A stretch of DNA of 64,000 bases from Phymorhynchus buccinoides (GCA_017654935.2 CM065699.1:11433966-11497965); one strand, 5' to 3'. Positions 1-11,553 are shown, numbered from the stretch's first letter. Numbers and translations are program-made. Notes: generated from the sequence alone by a model not told the origin.

Positions 1-720
1 AGTGCACGCCAGCTTCAAGTAATATAACACTTTACAAAACTTGAAGTCATTCTGAGCTGGGGAACATAATGTATTACAGAGATAAGAAATTGATTTGCCA
101 AGGTCAGAAGTCAAGGTCAAGGTAAAATAAGCGATATATTGATAGTTATCAGACAGGACACACCAGCATCAAGTAATACACCACTGTACAAAATTTAAAA
201 TAAATATGAGTAGAAAATCATAATGCACAAATAGGAAAATTGACTTTTTCAAGGTCAAGGTCAAACAAGTTATACACTGATACTTATCACATCAGGCAGA
301 ACATCCCTGCGTCAGTATTACACCACTGTACAAAATTTGAAGTAAATCTGAGCAGGGAATCGTAATATATTGAAAACATAAACAAATATTTTTTCAAGGT
401 CAAAGTCAAGCAGGAGATTTGTCATCAAACGAGACACATCAGCTTCAAGAAATACACCACTGTCTAAAATTTGAAGTAATTATGTGCAGGGGATCATATT
501 ATATGGCAAAATGTAGAACATGGATTATTCAAGGTCAAAGGTCAAGGTCAAGTAGATAAATAGTATTAATCAGGATGCATGAACTTCAAGTAATATACCA
601 CTGTGCAAACTTTTAAGTAATTATGTTACGGGAATCATAGTGTAAGGCAAAAATTAGAAATTGACTTTGTCAAGGTCAAAGGTCAAGGTCACAGTCAAGA
701 TGTTCACTTTCAAAGCTAAA
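1..720. repeat. Degenerate ~130-150-bp tandem repeat with TCAAGGTCA motifs
   Basis: About five diverged units are seen, each with a caccactgtacaaaatttgaag-like block (near 28, 180, 330, 460 and 598). Each also has a block holding one or more TCAAGGTCA-like nonamers. Probably an old satellite-like array in an upstream intron of the dynein gene. Confidence 0.75.
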
Positions 721-1945
721 AATTGCAAAAGTTCAACAGTGCTCCGTTTTCTGATTCCAACGATACCAAAACCATTTCTGTAGGTCAAATAGAATACAAG
801 ATATGAAATTTGCTTAACTGCAAATTTGAAGTTATCATTTTGGACATATAAAAATGCTATTTTTTCCAAATTCATTTGAGATTTTGAAGCACTTATAAAT
901 ATAAATGACTTCTGTAATAAATCATGTACATTGTCTACATACTTGTTGACAAACAAAAAGTATACTTGCACACATTGACCCTATTATTTTTAATATGCAG
1001 ACATCTAAAGTTGGCCCAGGGAGCAAAATGCACTTTCAAGATTTTGACACAAAATGGGTGCAAAAATTAAATATTTAAAAATTCATAACTTTGCACCTAC
1101 TTGTCGTACAGAAATAAAATTGATATACTTGCATTCAGAATAAAAAGTTCTATCATAAAATACTACTTTTACACTTATTTGTTGAAATACAAAAATCACT
1201 TTGGAATACCTGTTACCAGCTATAAGAGGGGGAAAATGTGAAAACCATGATTTTGACACGTGACGTGGTGGGTCTTTAAGAAAGAGATGCAGGATAGAAG
1301 TACCCTTGTTCAGGGTACATCATGGACAAGGCATCGTGGCAATCTTCTGCTTTAGTCACACCCCTCATGTTTACGACCCTCAATCTCAAAGTCTGCTTCT
1401 TTCAGTTTCATGAACATAAATCCTCCGAAGTCGGAGTGTGGCTGCCCACGTGGCGGGGTAATCAAAAACGGTCACACACACATAATGTTCTCATCCCTAG
1501 CTGGTGCATTTGTACCATAGTGTTCAAGTGATTCGGCTGTTGGGATGATCCCTGGAGTGTTTTAGCCAGGGTACGACAACAACATGATGAAAATAATCCT
1601 AGGCTGATCCTAACCCTATCCCTGTCCCCAAAATGGCAGAATGTTGCTTCTCAGTGAGCATTTTTAATGCGGAAATTTGAGGGGTGTGTGTGTGTGTGGG
1701 GGGGGGGGGGTGACTAAAGTACAAGATAGCCGTGTCTCCACTATAAACAAATTCTAACCCAGCCTCCCATAATAGCAGCTGCCCATTCTGCTATTTAGTA
1801 GCGATAGTGAGAAGTAACACAATGGAAAACAAGTGACATTACCCAGTGACATTTTCATGTTACTTTTCATTCTGAGGACAGGATGGGAAAAAGGCTGTCA
1901 AGCTTATTCCTTTATCCTCAATAAAGATCATTTTAACTTGACTTG
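720..1945. other. Non-coding intronic stretch with dispersed repeat fragments
   Basis: A/T-rich with no coding signal. At 1,200-1,285 it holds a reverse-strand end of the element seen at 50,385 and 63,832. At 1,310-1,600 it holds a dispersed repeat shared with 36,770-37,010 and 48,145-48,362, and a subsegment (about 1,340-1,415) recurs near 41,480-41,550. A GT/G tract lies at 1,686-1,711. Confidence 0.5.
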
Positions 1946-3976
1946 ACATTGTTCAGGTCTGGAGAAGGTGGTGGAGGGAAACAAGAGAGTGGTGTACCTT
2001 TAACCCAGTGACATTGTTCAGGTCTGGAGAAGGTGGTGGAGGGAAACAAGAGAGTGGTGTACCTTTAACCCAGTGACATTGTTCACGTCTGGAGAAGGTG
2101 GTGGAGGGAAACAAGAGAGTGGTGTACATACAGTGCCTTTAACCCAGTGACATTGTTCACGTCTGGAGAAGGTGGTGGAGGGAAACAAGAGAGTGGTGTA
2201 CATACAGTGCCTTTAACCCAGTGACATTGTTCAGGTCTGGAGAAGGTGGTGGAGGGAATCAAGAGAGTGGTGTACATACAGTGCCTTTAACCCAGTGACA
2301 TTGTTCACGTCTGGAGAAGCTGGTGGAGGGAAACAAGAGAGTGGTGTACATACAGTGCCTTTAACCCAGTGACATTGTTCAGGTCTGGAGAAGGTGGTGG
2401 AGGGAAACAAGAGAGTGGTGTACATACAGTGCCTTTAACCCAGTGACATTGTTCACGTCTGGAGAAGGTGGTGGAGGGAAACAAGAGAGTGGTGTACATA
2501 CAGTGCCTTTAACCCAGTGACATTGTTCACGTCTGGAGAAGGTGGTGGAGGGAAACAAGAGAGTGGTGTACATACAGTGCCTTTAACCCAGTGACATTGT
2601 TCAGGTCTGGAGAAGCTGGTGGAGGGAAACAAGAGAGTGGTGTACATACAGTGCCTTTAACCCAGTGACATTGTTCACGTCTGGAGAAGGTGGTGGAGGG
2701 AAACAAGAGAGTGGTGTACATACAGTGCCTTTAACCCAGTGACATTGTTCAGGTCTGGAGAAGCTGGTGGAGGGAAACAAGAGAGTGGTGTACATACAGT
2801 GCCTTTAACCCAGTGACATTGTTCACGTCTGGAGAAGGTGGTGGAGGGAAACAAGAGAGTGGTGTACATACAGTGCCTTTAACCCAGTGACATTGTTCAG
2901 GTCTGGAGAAGCTGGTGGAGGGAAACAAGAGAGTGGTGTACATACAGTGCCTTTAACCCAGTGACATTGTTCACGTCTGGAGAAGGTGGTGGAGGGAAAC
3001 AAGAGAGTGGTGTACATACAGTGCCTTTAACCCAGTGACATTGTTCACGTCTGGAGAAGGTGGTGGAGGGAAACAAGAGAGTGGTGTACATACAGTGCCT
3101 TTAACCCAGTGACATTGTTCACGTCTGGAGAAGGTGGTGGAGGGAAACAAGAGAGTGGTGTACATACAGTGCCTTTAACCCAGTGACATTGTTCACGTCT
3201 GGAGAAGGTGGTGGAGGGAAACAAGAGAGTGGTGTACATACAGTGCCTTTAACCCAGTGACATTGTTCAGGTCTGGAGAAGCTGGTGGAGGGAAACAAGA
3301 GAGTGGTGTACATACAGTGCCTTTAACCCAGTGACATTGTTCACGTCTGGAGAAGGTGGTGGAGGGAAACAAGAGAGTGGTGTACATACAGTGCCTTTAA
3401 CCCAGTGACATTGTTCAGGTCTGGAGAAGCTGGTGGAGGGAAACAAGAGAGTGGTGTACATACAGTGCCTTTAACCCAGTGACATTGTTCACGTCTGGAG
3501 AAGGTGGTGGAGGGAAACAAGAGAGTGGTGTACATACAGTGCCTTTAACCCAGTGACATTGTTCAGGTCTGGAGAAGCTGGTGGAGGGAAACAAGAGAGT
3601 GGTGTACATACAGTGCCTTTAATCCAGTGACATTGTTCACGTCTGGAGAAGGTGGTGGAGGGAAACAAGAGAGTGGTGTACATACAGTGCCTTTAACCCA
3701 GTGACATTGTTCACGTCTGGAGAAGGTGGTGGAGGAAAACAAGAGAGTGGTGTACATACAGTGCCTTTAACCCAGTGACATTGTTCAGGTCTGGAGAAGC
3801 TGGTGGAGGGAAACAAGAGAGTGGTGTACATACAGTGCCTTTAACCCAGTGAATTGTTCACGTCTGGAGAAGGTGGTGGAGGGAAACAAGAGAGTGGTGT
3901 ACATACAGTGCCTTTAACCCAGTGACATTGTTCAGGTCTGGAGAAGCTGGTGGAGGGAAACAAGGAGCTGAGCAAG
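1946..3976 (+). repeat. 74-bp tandem array carrying the exon A acceptor junction, ~27 units
   Basis: Nearly identical units of 74 bp (the first two about 65 bp). Each holds ttgttcag|gtctggagaag or ttgttcacgtctggagaag, matching the exon A acceptor and first ~20 coding bases. Unit variants (cag versus cac, aaggtgg versus aagctgg) often alternate, which suggests higher-order two-unit duplication. The conserved minus-strand open frames are by-products of the repetition. Confidence 0.95.
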
Positions 3977-4993
3977 GAGATGAAGATTGTTTCCTGTGTG
4001 TCGATTTGTGGGAAGAGTGTGATTTCCAACTAATCCTCTATCGTTGTCAGGTCTGGAGAAGCTGGTGGAGGCAGCCAAGGATCTGAGCAAGGAGATGAAG
4101 ATTGTTTCCTGTGTGTCGATTTGTGGGAGGAGTGTTATTTCGGGTGTCCGGACATTTTCCACCCGGACTTTTCCCACCCAGACTTTTCACACCCGGACTT
4201 TTCACACCCAGACTTTTCACACCCAATTGAACAAACTTCTGTTCATTGCATTTGATTTCCGACTATGACTGCCAGATACAAACAGATGTTTATGTGCTTA
4301 CTTTTTGCTATCATGATATTAATAGTAGGATGGCAATGGATATATAAGATAATATATAAGATAATTAGAGACAATTTTCTTTTCCTTTCTATGCCCCCCC
4401 CCCCCCCCCCGCCTCTCTCTCGGAAGAAAGAGAGACAGCAAGGGAGAGAGAGAGAGAAAGAAAGAGACAGAGAGGTGACTACGGAGTGTAATTTACATGA
4501 TTAGTACTTGCAAAGAATGACATGTATACTTATTACTTACTTTTATTTTCTTCTTTGAATGTTTCCTTTGAAGGACAATAAACCATTTGATTGCTTCATT
4601 AATTGATTGCTAGATTGATTTAGAGAGAGAGAAAGAGAGAGGGAGAGAGAAAGAGAGGGGGAGATATGGAGTGAAAGAAAGAGAGAGAGAATGTGTGTGT
4701 GTGTGTGTGTGAAAAGTGCGGGTGAAAAGTCTGGGTGGGAATAGTCCTAGGTGTGAAAAGTCTGGGTGGGAAAAGTCCGGGTGGGAATAGTCCTAGGTGG
4801 GAAAAGTCCAGGTGGAAAAAGACCGGGCGGGAAAAGTCCGGTAATTGTTATTTCCTACTAACCCTCTATCATTGTCAGGTCTGGAGAAGCTGGTGGAGGG
4901 AAACAAGGAGCTGAGCAAGGAGATGAAGATTGTTTCCTGTGTGTCAATTTGTGGGAAGAGTGTGATTTCCAACTAATCCTCTATCGTTGTCAG
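3930..4993 (+). repeat. ~116-bp diverged copies of the exon A start
   Basis: Copies at 3,932, 4,051 and 4,879 contain cag|gtctggagaagctggtggag followed by an AAG-rich stretch with ctgagcaaggag, then an intron-like tail with ctatcgttgtcag before the next copy. The last pair is split by the 705-bp insertion at 4,142. The true exon A follows at 4,994. Confidence 0.85.
4142..4846. mobile_element. 705-bp inverted-repeat element with minisatellite ends and 8-bp target duplication
   Basis: The left end is an array of gacttttcacacccg-like units (4,150-4,225). The right end is the reverse complement of similar units (4,710-4,845). GTTATTTC flanks both sides (4,134-4,141 and 4,847-4,854), consistent with an 8-bp target-site duplication. 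The interior has a poly-C tract and GA-rich purine runs but no transposase. The 8-bp size fits hAT-type integration, but the class is not proven. Confidence 0.75.
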
Positions 4994-5139
4994 GTCTGGA
5001 GAAGCTGGTGGAGGCGGCCACGGCTGTGGAGGAGCTGAGCAAGGAGCTAGTGGTCAAGGAGAGGGAGTTGGCCGTCGCCTCAGAGAAGGCCGAAGCCGTG
5101 CTTAAAATCGTATCCACCAAAGCCGCCGCCGCTGAGCAG
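4994..5139 (+). CDS. DNAH8: Dynein exon A: stalk coiled coil 1, first part
   Basis: The acceptor is ...cgttgtcag and the exon opens with GT completing a Gly codon begun upstream. It encodes GLEKLVEAATAVEELSKEL and onward to STKAAAAEQ, a heptad-like, charged Ala/Glu/Lys-rich helix that is the rising strand of the dynein stalk. The donor is CAG|gtccgt, phase 0. Three upstream partial copies of its start (3,932, 4,051 and 4,879), each preceded by cag, could act as competing acceptors. This one is chosen because only it carries the full conserved helix and a compatible donor. Confidence 0.9.
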
Positions 5140-5698
5140 GTCCGTTGGTTATGGGAAAGAAAGTCACATAAAACAAACTGACAGAAATCCTTTACTTTAA
5201 AAAAAAGAATGCAAAATGTGGACAATAAAGCATCTCGATAAAAGAGTTAACTTTTTTTTACTATGTATCATGCACGAACAAGATGAGTATGTTTGTATTC
5301 TTGCATTTCGGGTGCAAATATTTTTTTTAAGAAAAATATTTTTTTAAACTTGTTATAGCCAGAGACTTGTTCTGTCCAACAATACCAAACTTTCACACTT
5401 GATATGCAAACAAAGTAGGCAAAAGTAGAGTTGAAAATTGCCGATTTTAGTATGTCTGTGGTAAAAAGCTACTGGGAATTAGTACATGGTGAAAGAATTA
5501 AACAAGTAACTTGAAAAAATTAGTATAATTATATTCTCTCCAAGCCTCCTTGTTTCTATGTTTGTCTTATCCTCTCCAAGCCTCATTATTTCTGTGTTAA
5601 CTTTATCCATTTTTTGTTTGCTTTGCGCTGCGCTTCTTTGCTTGATCTCTTAGCATAGCATACCGGCACTGTAGTCTTTTGATCATAGCCTTTTGCCC

Positions 5699-5945
5699 AT
5701 AACCCTTTCATCGCCACTGTCGCCTCTTGGCACCACAATGATTTGACACTCATGTCACTAAAAGGCATCACATGAGGGTCTGGTATCCAGTGACCTTATG
5801 TTGTTAATTTTGGGTGGTAAGGACAGACCCTATTTTATGCATGTCAGAGAGGAATCCCCAATATTGCAGACAGAAACTTTTCTCTACCCAGGTAAGTTTT
5901 ATGGACAGTTTTGGCTGAAAAATGGCTGGCGTTGAAAGGGTTTAA
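5699..5945 (+). mobile_element. piggyBac-like non-autonomous element, family B
   Basis: A ~245-bp element with ends ccctttca... and ...tgaaaggg next to a decayed TTAA. It is shared with copies at 21,255, 28,615, 56,852, 57,686 and 62,172. TTAA targets and CCC termini are typical of piggyBac-type elements; no transposase is present. Confidence 0.7.
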
Positions 5946-6224
5946 ACATATTAGGCTGTGTACAGATATACATGGAAGTTCTGCGTAGAAACTCGTGCGC
6001 AAAAAATAAATAAATCTGGAAATAAGAAATATGAAAGCATGTGCACATTACATGCAGAAACTCATACGCAATCTCGTACTCTCATTTCTTATGTAAGTGT
6101 ATGGGGTTTCCCCACGGAACTTACGGATTGCGGATCTACTGTGTGGGTGCCCTAAGTCTTAACTTGTCCTTTACCTTTTGAACAATATTGCTTTCTTGTG
6201 CTCCTTGGCAATCGAATCGTGCAG

Positions 6225-6530
6225 GTGAAAGGCCAGGTGCTGAAAGTGAAGGACAAAGCAGAGGATATCGTGAAAACCATCGATGCGGACAAAGAGGTGG
6301 CCATGGGCAAGCTGGAGGCGGCCCGCCCGGCCCTGGAGGAGGCAGAGGCTGCCCTGAACACCATAAAATCAGCCGACATCTCCACCGTCAGGAAGCTGGG
6401 CAAGCCGCCCCACCTCATCATGAGGATCATGGACTGCGTGCTCCTCCTCTTCCAGGTCAAGATCGAACCCATCAGGGTCGACCAGGACAAGCCCGAGTTC
6501 TTCAAGCCCTCCTGGTCCAACTCGCTCAAG
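6225..6530 (+). CDS. DNAH8: Dynein exon B: stalk coiled coil 1 into the microtubule-binding domain
   Basis: 102 codons, phase 0 to 0 (acceptor tcgtgcag, donor AAG|gtcaga). The coiled coil continues through [20 protein letters not shown], the most conserved part of CC1, then the [20 protein letters not shown] segment that leads into the microtubule-binding domain. It ends at PSWSNSLK. The conserved double proline marks the change from coiled coil to globular tip. Confidence 0.95.
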
Positions 6531-6613
6531 GTCAGAGGCTGTGGTGGTTTTGTGCTCTGTTTTGCAGTGGGTGGTTTTTTTGGCAATGTCCACGTTTATT
6601 CCGGTAAGTGAAG

Positions 6614-6788
6614 GTACCATATTTTACAGACTATAAGGCGATACCTTTTTTTCCCCTGACAGACCTCTGTACCATATAATATGACTAACAATATAGTAAA
6701 AACAAGTACAATAGATTCAGATTTTTGGTGTAAAATTTGGGAGGTGAGCTTATGATAAGGTGTTCCTTATAGTCCGAAAAATGTGATA
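6614..6788. mobile_element. Short inverted-repeat element with CTTATAGTCCGAAAAAT end
   Basis: Termini accatattttacagactataag and its degenerate inverse cttatagtccgaaaaatgtg bound ~175 bp just after exon B. A related, longer copy lies at 38,912-39,268. The rest of this intron (6,790-7,988) shows nothing recognisable. Confidence 0.6.
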
Positions 6789-7988
6789 ATAGGATTTGGA
6801 AACAATCTCCAGTTATTGTTCTTTGTGTTCCCCAAAGTTTTTTCAGAGTTATTGTTCTTTGCTTTTTCCTCGAGTTTTAGGATTTTCGGGAGATGCAAAG
6901 GAACGTGAATAATAGGCATGTGTCGGCATACTGTCATATATCCTATTGATGAAACAGAAGCTCAGAAAGCCTTCTTTCATCAGTAGGTTATTGCCTTTGT
7001 CACATTGAACTTGATACTAGCCATTTTATTGTCCTTTGCCGATCTACGATCGCAAAGGAGTCTAAATTCATTTGTGTATATTTCTTTGTTTGTTGTTGTT
7101 TTTTCAGGGAGGTACAGGGCGGGTCAGGTACAGGGCGTAGCCGGCAAAGGATATATCTGCCGCTCGGCGATGCCATTCTTAAATGAAATGCTTTCTCTTT
7201 CAACATAGCATTATTTTCAAGTGTTCATTTATAATTATAAACGATATCAAGGGCAACTAAATAATGAAATATTCCTGGAAAACGTTAAGGAATGGAAAAA
7301 AGAAACCCAAATGGTAGCAAAAATGTTGCGTGTGACAATAGTTCAGAGAGAGAGAGAGATAAAGCTTTCAATCCTTTACCGGTAGTCTTTTTAACCCCTT
7401 CAAGACATCACTGTCTGAGGCAAACATCACTACTGGCCTGGGGTTGCCTCAAAACATTTTTAGCTAATAGGAAATGGAACAAAACTCACCTCTATCTGTG
7501 ATTCATTTTCAACAACATTACTGGTTGATCCGAGTTTAATTTTCACTTTCAAAGTGTGATTACTTTCATTAGAATCAGAATGATTAGCCTCCTTATTAGT
7601 CACTGTTAATAAGTAGTTATTGAAGCCTTTTGTGAAGCTCGTGTAGGGCCGATTGTTTGGACATTTTTAACATTAACAAATGAAACAGAAGTGCCAAACA
7701 TAAATGAAACAGAGGCTGGAATAGTGATGAAGAGAAGTGACTCGAAGAACGTGGTTTGGATTGAAAAAAAGCATGGATTCAGACAAGTTTTAGACTCAGA
7801 AATCGCTGTTCCGAGAGTACTCGGAATTAGGCCCAGACCGGCGTTCTCCTGTTCCAAGTATATTTGGAATTAGTCCGGAATTAGTTAAGCCAAAGAGATG
7901 ATTTGAATATTTGTTTAAATCAAACTGTTTTCCTGTTGATTTGTGAAATCCCATTTACTTTGTCCGTTTTTCCTTCTCTTTCCCTCAG

Positions 7989-8204
7989 CTGATGTCGGCG
8001 ACGGGTTTCCTGAACAACCTGATGTCCTTCCCCAAGGACAACATCAACGACGAGATGGTGGAGCTGCTGGAGCCCTACTTTGCCTCAGAGGACTACTATC
8101 TAGAGCAGGCCAAGAAGGTCTGCGGCAATGTGGCCGGCTTGCTCTCCTGGACCAAGGCCATGGCCGGCTTCTTTTCCATCAACAAGGAGGTTCTGCCACT
8201 CAAG
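7989..8204 (+). CDS. DNAH8: Dynein exon C: microtubule-binding domain
   Basis: 72 codons, phase 0 to 0 (acceptor tttccctcag, donor AAG|gtcaga). It encodes [17 protein letters not shown], an acidic helix region, and then [20 protein letters not shown] leading to EVLPLK, the start of the descending stalk strand. No tandem copies of either edge are seen. Confidence 0.95.
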
Positions 8205-8689
8205 GTCAGAGAGGGACTTCTTTTTTTGGTCTGTTGGGTCATTTTTTTCATTAGCTGGTAGGTTTATTAAAAACAAAGTCGAATCTGTAGACTTCTCTAA
8301 GCGATGTAAACCATAATATTTTTGCTTCTTTGCCACCAGGAAGGTGCTGCTACTAGAGGTGTGAATGTGCGCTCCTCTCTTTTGATTATGGCACTTCAAG
8401 TTTCTTAAAGTTGCTAGGTTTGTACTAATTGAAGGCAACTTAATTGTTGCTTATGCAGACGAAAGCCAGGCATTGCTTCATTCTGTGATTTTCTTTTCCT
8501 CACATTTATGTCAAGGATTTTAGCAATTCCTTACGGAAGCCAGAAAAGTTCTGTGAGATAAACAACTGCTCCTTACTAGAGAGATAGAGGGCGAGATCCT
8601 TGCTTATGTCCCTGTTGGGTCTTCATCTTCTTCTGCTGTCAATGCGGCTATGAAGTACTTGTAGATAGCCTGCCTACTTTTTCCCCTGC

Positions 8690-9905
8690 ACCAGACCCAA
8701 TGTGTCTGTGTGCTGTGCGTTGTGCAGGTCAACCTGCTGATGAACATGTGTCTGTGTCGTTGATACTGTGCATTCTTTTCCCCTGTATCAGACCCAATGT
8801 GTCTGTGTGCTGTGCAGGTCAACCTGCTGATGAACATGTGTCTGTGTCATTGATACTGTGCATTCTTTTCCCCTGTATCAGACCCAATGTGTCTGTGTGC
8901 TGTGCAGGTCAACCTGCTGATGAACATGTGTCTGTGTCGTTGATACTGTGCATTCTTTTCCCCTGTATCAGACCCAATGTGTCTGTGTGCTGTGCAGGTC
9001 AACCTGCTGATGAACATGTGTCTGTGTCATTGATACTGTGCATTCTTTTCCCCTGTATCAGACCCAGTATGTATGTCTGTGCACTGTGCAGGTCAACCTG
9101 CTGATGAACATGTGTCTGTGTCGTTGATACTGTGCATTCTTTTCCCCTGTATCAGACCCAGTGTGTTTGTCTGTGTGCTGTGCGTTGTGCAGGTCAACCT
9201 GCTGATGAACATGTGTCTGTGTCGTTGATACTGTGCATTCTTTTCCCCTGTATCAGACCCAGTGTGTATGTCTGTGTGCTGTGCAGGCCAACCTGCTGAT
9301 GAACATGTGTCTGTGTCATTGATACTGTGCATTCTTTTCCCCTGTATCAGACCCAGTGTGTATGTCTGTGTGCTGTGCAGGCCAACCTGCTGATGAACAT
9401 GTGTCTGTGTAGTTGATACTGTGCATTCTTTTCCCCTGTATCAGACCCAGTATGTATGTCTGTGTGCTGTGCAGGCCAACCTGCTGATGAACATGTGTCT
9501 GTGTAGTTGATACTGTGCATTCTTTTCCCCTGTATCAGACCCAGTATGTATGTCTGTGTACTGTGCAGGTCAACCTGCTGATGAACATGTGTCTGTGTCA
9601 TTGATACTGTGCATTCTTTTCCCCTGTATCAGACCCAGTATGTATGTCTGTGTGCTGTGCAGGCCAACCTGCTGATGAACATGTGTCTGTGTCGTTGATA
9701 CTGTGCATTCTTTTCCCCTGTATCAGACCCAGTGTGTATGTCTGTGTGCTGTGCAGGCCAACCTGCTGATAAACATGTTGTCTGTGTCGTTGATACTGTG
9801 CATTCTTTTCCCCTGTATCAGACCCAGTGTGTATGTCTGTGTGCTGTGCAGGCCAACCTGCTGATAAACATGTTGTCTGTGTCGTTGATACTGTGCATTC
9901 TTTTC
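8690..9905 (+). repeat. ~90-95-bp tandem array carrying the exon D acceptor junction, ~13 units
   Basis: Each unit has gacccagtgtgt, a TG-rich run, ctgtgcag|gccaacctg (or gtcaacctg) and an unrelated filler with ttcttttcccctgtatca. The cag|gccaacctg piece matches the acceptor and first codons (ANL) of exon D. Units are homogeneous. Confidence 0.9.
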
Positions 9906-9984
9906 CCATTGGTAGAGTGGAGGTTTTACGTCCTCATGGCGGAAAGCCCTTAGGGACAAGTTGTTCTGGTGCTGGGTTGATGGG

Positions 9985-10400
9985 TTTTTTTCCCCTGCAT
10001 CAGACCCAGTATGTTTGTCTGTGTGCTGTGCATTGTGAAGGCCAACTTGCTGATAAACATGTGGCTGTGTTGATGATGCCTTTTTTTATCCACAGACTCA
10101 GTATGAATGTTCATATGTATGATGTGCATGCCAACTTGCTCATGAACGTGTGGCTATGTCGCTGATGATTGGCATTCTTTTTCCCATGCACCAGACCCAC
10201 TGTGTCTGCATGCATTGCTTTGCGTTAAGCGAGCCAACCTGAGCATGTTGGTTCTTGTTTGTCTGCTGCTAATGTGGCAATGTTGTTGATGCCTCGCATT
10301 CTTCTCCACTGCAACAGACCCAGTATATCTGTATGTATGCATCTGTGGTGTGGGTTTTGCAGGCCAACCTGAACACGTTGGTTCTTCTTCTAGCACTCAA
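9985..10400 (+). repeat. Diverged units of the exon D acceptor repeat
   Basis: Four strongly diverged units (near 10,004, 10,096, 10,195 and 10,317) keep a gaccca...gccaac core but differ in length and fill. They lie between the homogeneous array and the exon and look older. Confidence 0.7.
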
Positions 10401-10409
10401 TGCAGCAGC

Positions 10410-11345
10410 AGGGATGCATCTAGAGCGCAGCATTGCGGCATTGCCGCAAAATTGTTGATGTTCCCGCAAAAATTAAAATATGCTGCGGGAAAATCCCCCC
10501 AAATTTTGTGAAATCCCGCAAACGAAAAAATCGTTTGAAAATAACTTGTTCGGCACTAGGCCTAGATTGCGTGGCTGCGTGGGCTGTACCGAGTCTGCAT
10601 TTCCTTTCGACAGTAAAGAACGAGCATTTTGATTGGGTCTTAAAAATAGCATAGCCAATCAACGGCTTTCTCTTTCATTTACTATTTCCGGGCGCAGTGT
10701 AAGCGAGCCCGCTCAAAAATGGCATCGCTTCTGGATTATTTTACTGTGACTTCTAAAAAGAAAGAAAACAGTGCGACTGGAGTGCAACATTGATCAACAA
10801 CCTTGTTGTTCCTCATCGGCAGTTAGTGATGACAACGGGGAAAGTTCATCGAATGACGAAGCATCGGATCAGGACTGTGATGTCACTGACGATCCCATTG
10901 CTAGTAGTGTCGCTCCACCACCTTTCAAAAAGCGAAAGCATGAGTTCATGGAAAGTTGGAAAAAAAGCAGACCTTGGCTAGAATTTGACAGCGAATCAAA
11001 AGCAATGTTTTGTGACTGGTGCTTACAAAGCAAAAACAACAATGCGTTCACCACAGGTTGTAAACATTTCCGCACTACATCCCTTGATCGACACGTTGTT
11101 CTACCTAGTCACAAAGACGCAGTGCAAGACGTTTCACTCAGAAAAGAGTTTGAGGCATCACGGAAAACTGCTTTTGAAAAAAAGTCTGATTCGCTAACAA
11201 GAGCGATTCACAGTGTGTACTGTTCAAGTATAAAACAAACTGGCATTGATTTACCCCCGCCCCCCTAACTATTTCCAGATCCCCCCAAATTTCCACACCA
11301 AGGGGGGCAATGCCCCCCAGTTTAGAAATTTCTAGATGCATCCCT
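10410..11345 (+). mobile_element. 936-bp hAT-like non-autonomous element
   Basis: A perfect 15-bp terminal inverted repeat AGGGATGCATCTAGA sits at both ends. The flanks gcagcagc (10,402) and gcagcagt (11,346) match in 7 of 8 bases, a likely 8-bp target duplication. It contains the N-terminal part of a transposase-like gene and no catalytic domain. It inserted in the same orientation as the host gene, 70 bp before exon D. Confidence 0.8.
10719..11268 (+). pseudogene. N-terminal zinc-finger fragment of a hAT/KIAA1586-like transposase
   Basis: A first ATG at 10,719 starts MASLLDYFTVTSKKKE, which stops after 24 codons. A second frame (from about 10,771) continues through an acidic serine-rich region. 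It then has KSRPWLEFDSESKAMFCDWC, a spaced Cys pair, FTTGCKHFRTTSLDRH and SHKDA, the Cys2...His2-like pattern of TTF-type zinc fingers found at the start of hAT-derived proteins. It ends in a proline run without DDE or dimerisation regions. Family assignment is from motif memory. Confidence 0.65.
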
Positions 11346-11415
11346 GCAGCAGTATTATTGATAGCTTGCGTGTGTTTCTTTTCCCTGCACTATGTGTGTG
11401 CTGTGCGTTGTTCAG

Positions 11416-11553
11416 GCCAACCTGGCGATCCAGCAGGATCGGCTGACGGCGGCCCAGTCGGACCTGTCCTCGGCCCAGGCCATTCTGGACGAGAAGGAGG
11501 CCGAGCTGGCCAAGGTGCAGGCCTGCTTCGACGAGGCCATGGCAGAGAAACAG
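11416..11553 (+). CDS. DNAH8: Dynein exon D: stalk coiled coil 2, first part
   Basis: 46 codons, phase 0 (acceptor cgttgttcag, donor CAG|gtgaac). It encodes ANLAIQQDRLTAAQSDLSSA and then EKEAELAKVQACFDEAMAEKQ, the descending coiled coil. Upstream lies a ~90-bp array in which every unit repeats a cag|gccaacctg-like junction matching this exon's start. A 0.9-kb hAT-like element sits between array and exon. Confidence 0.93.

Noticed and set aside
2018..3831. Stack of 64-residue minus-strand open frames
   Set aside because: They arise only from the 74-bp tandem array; identical shifted frames repeat every unit and have no start context or family similarity.
1946..3976. CRISPR-like repeat array
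   Set aside because: Units are contiguous direct repeats without unique spacers, in a eukaryotic intron next to an exon they derive from.
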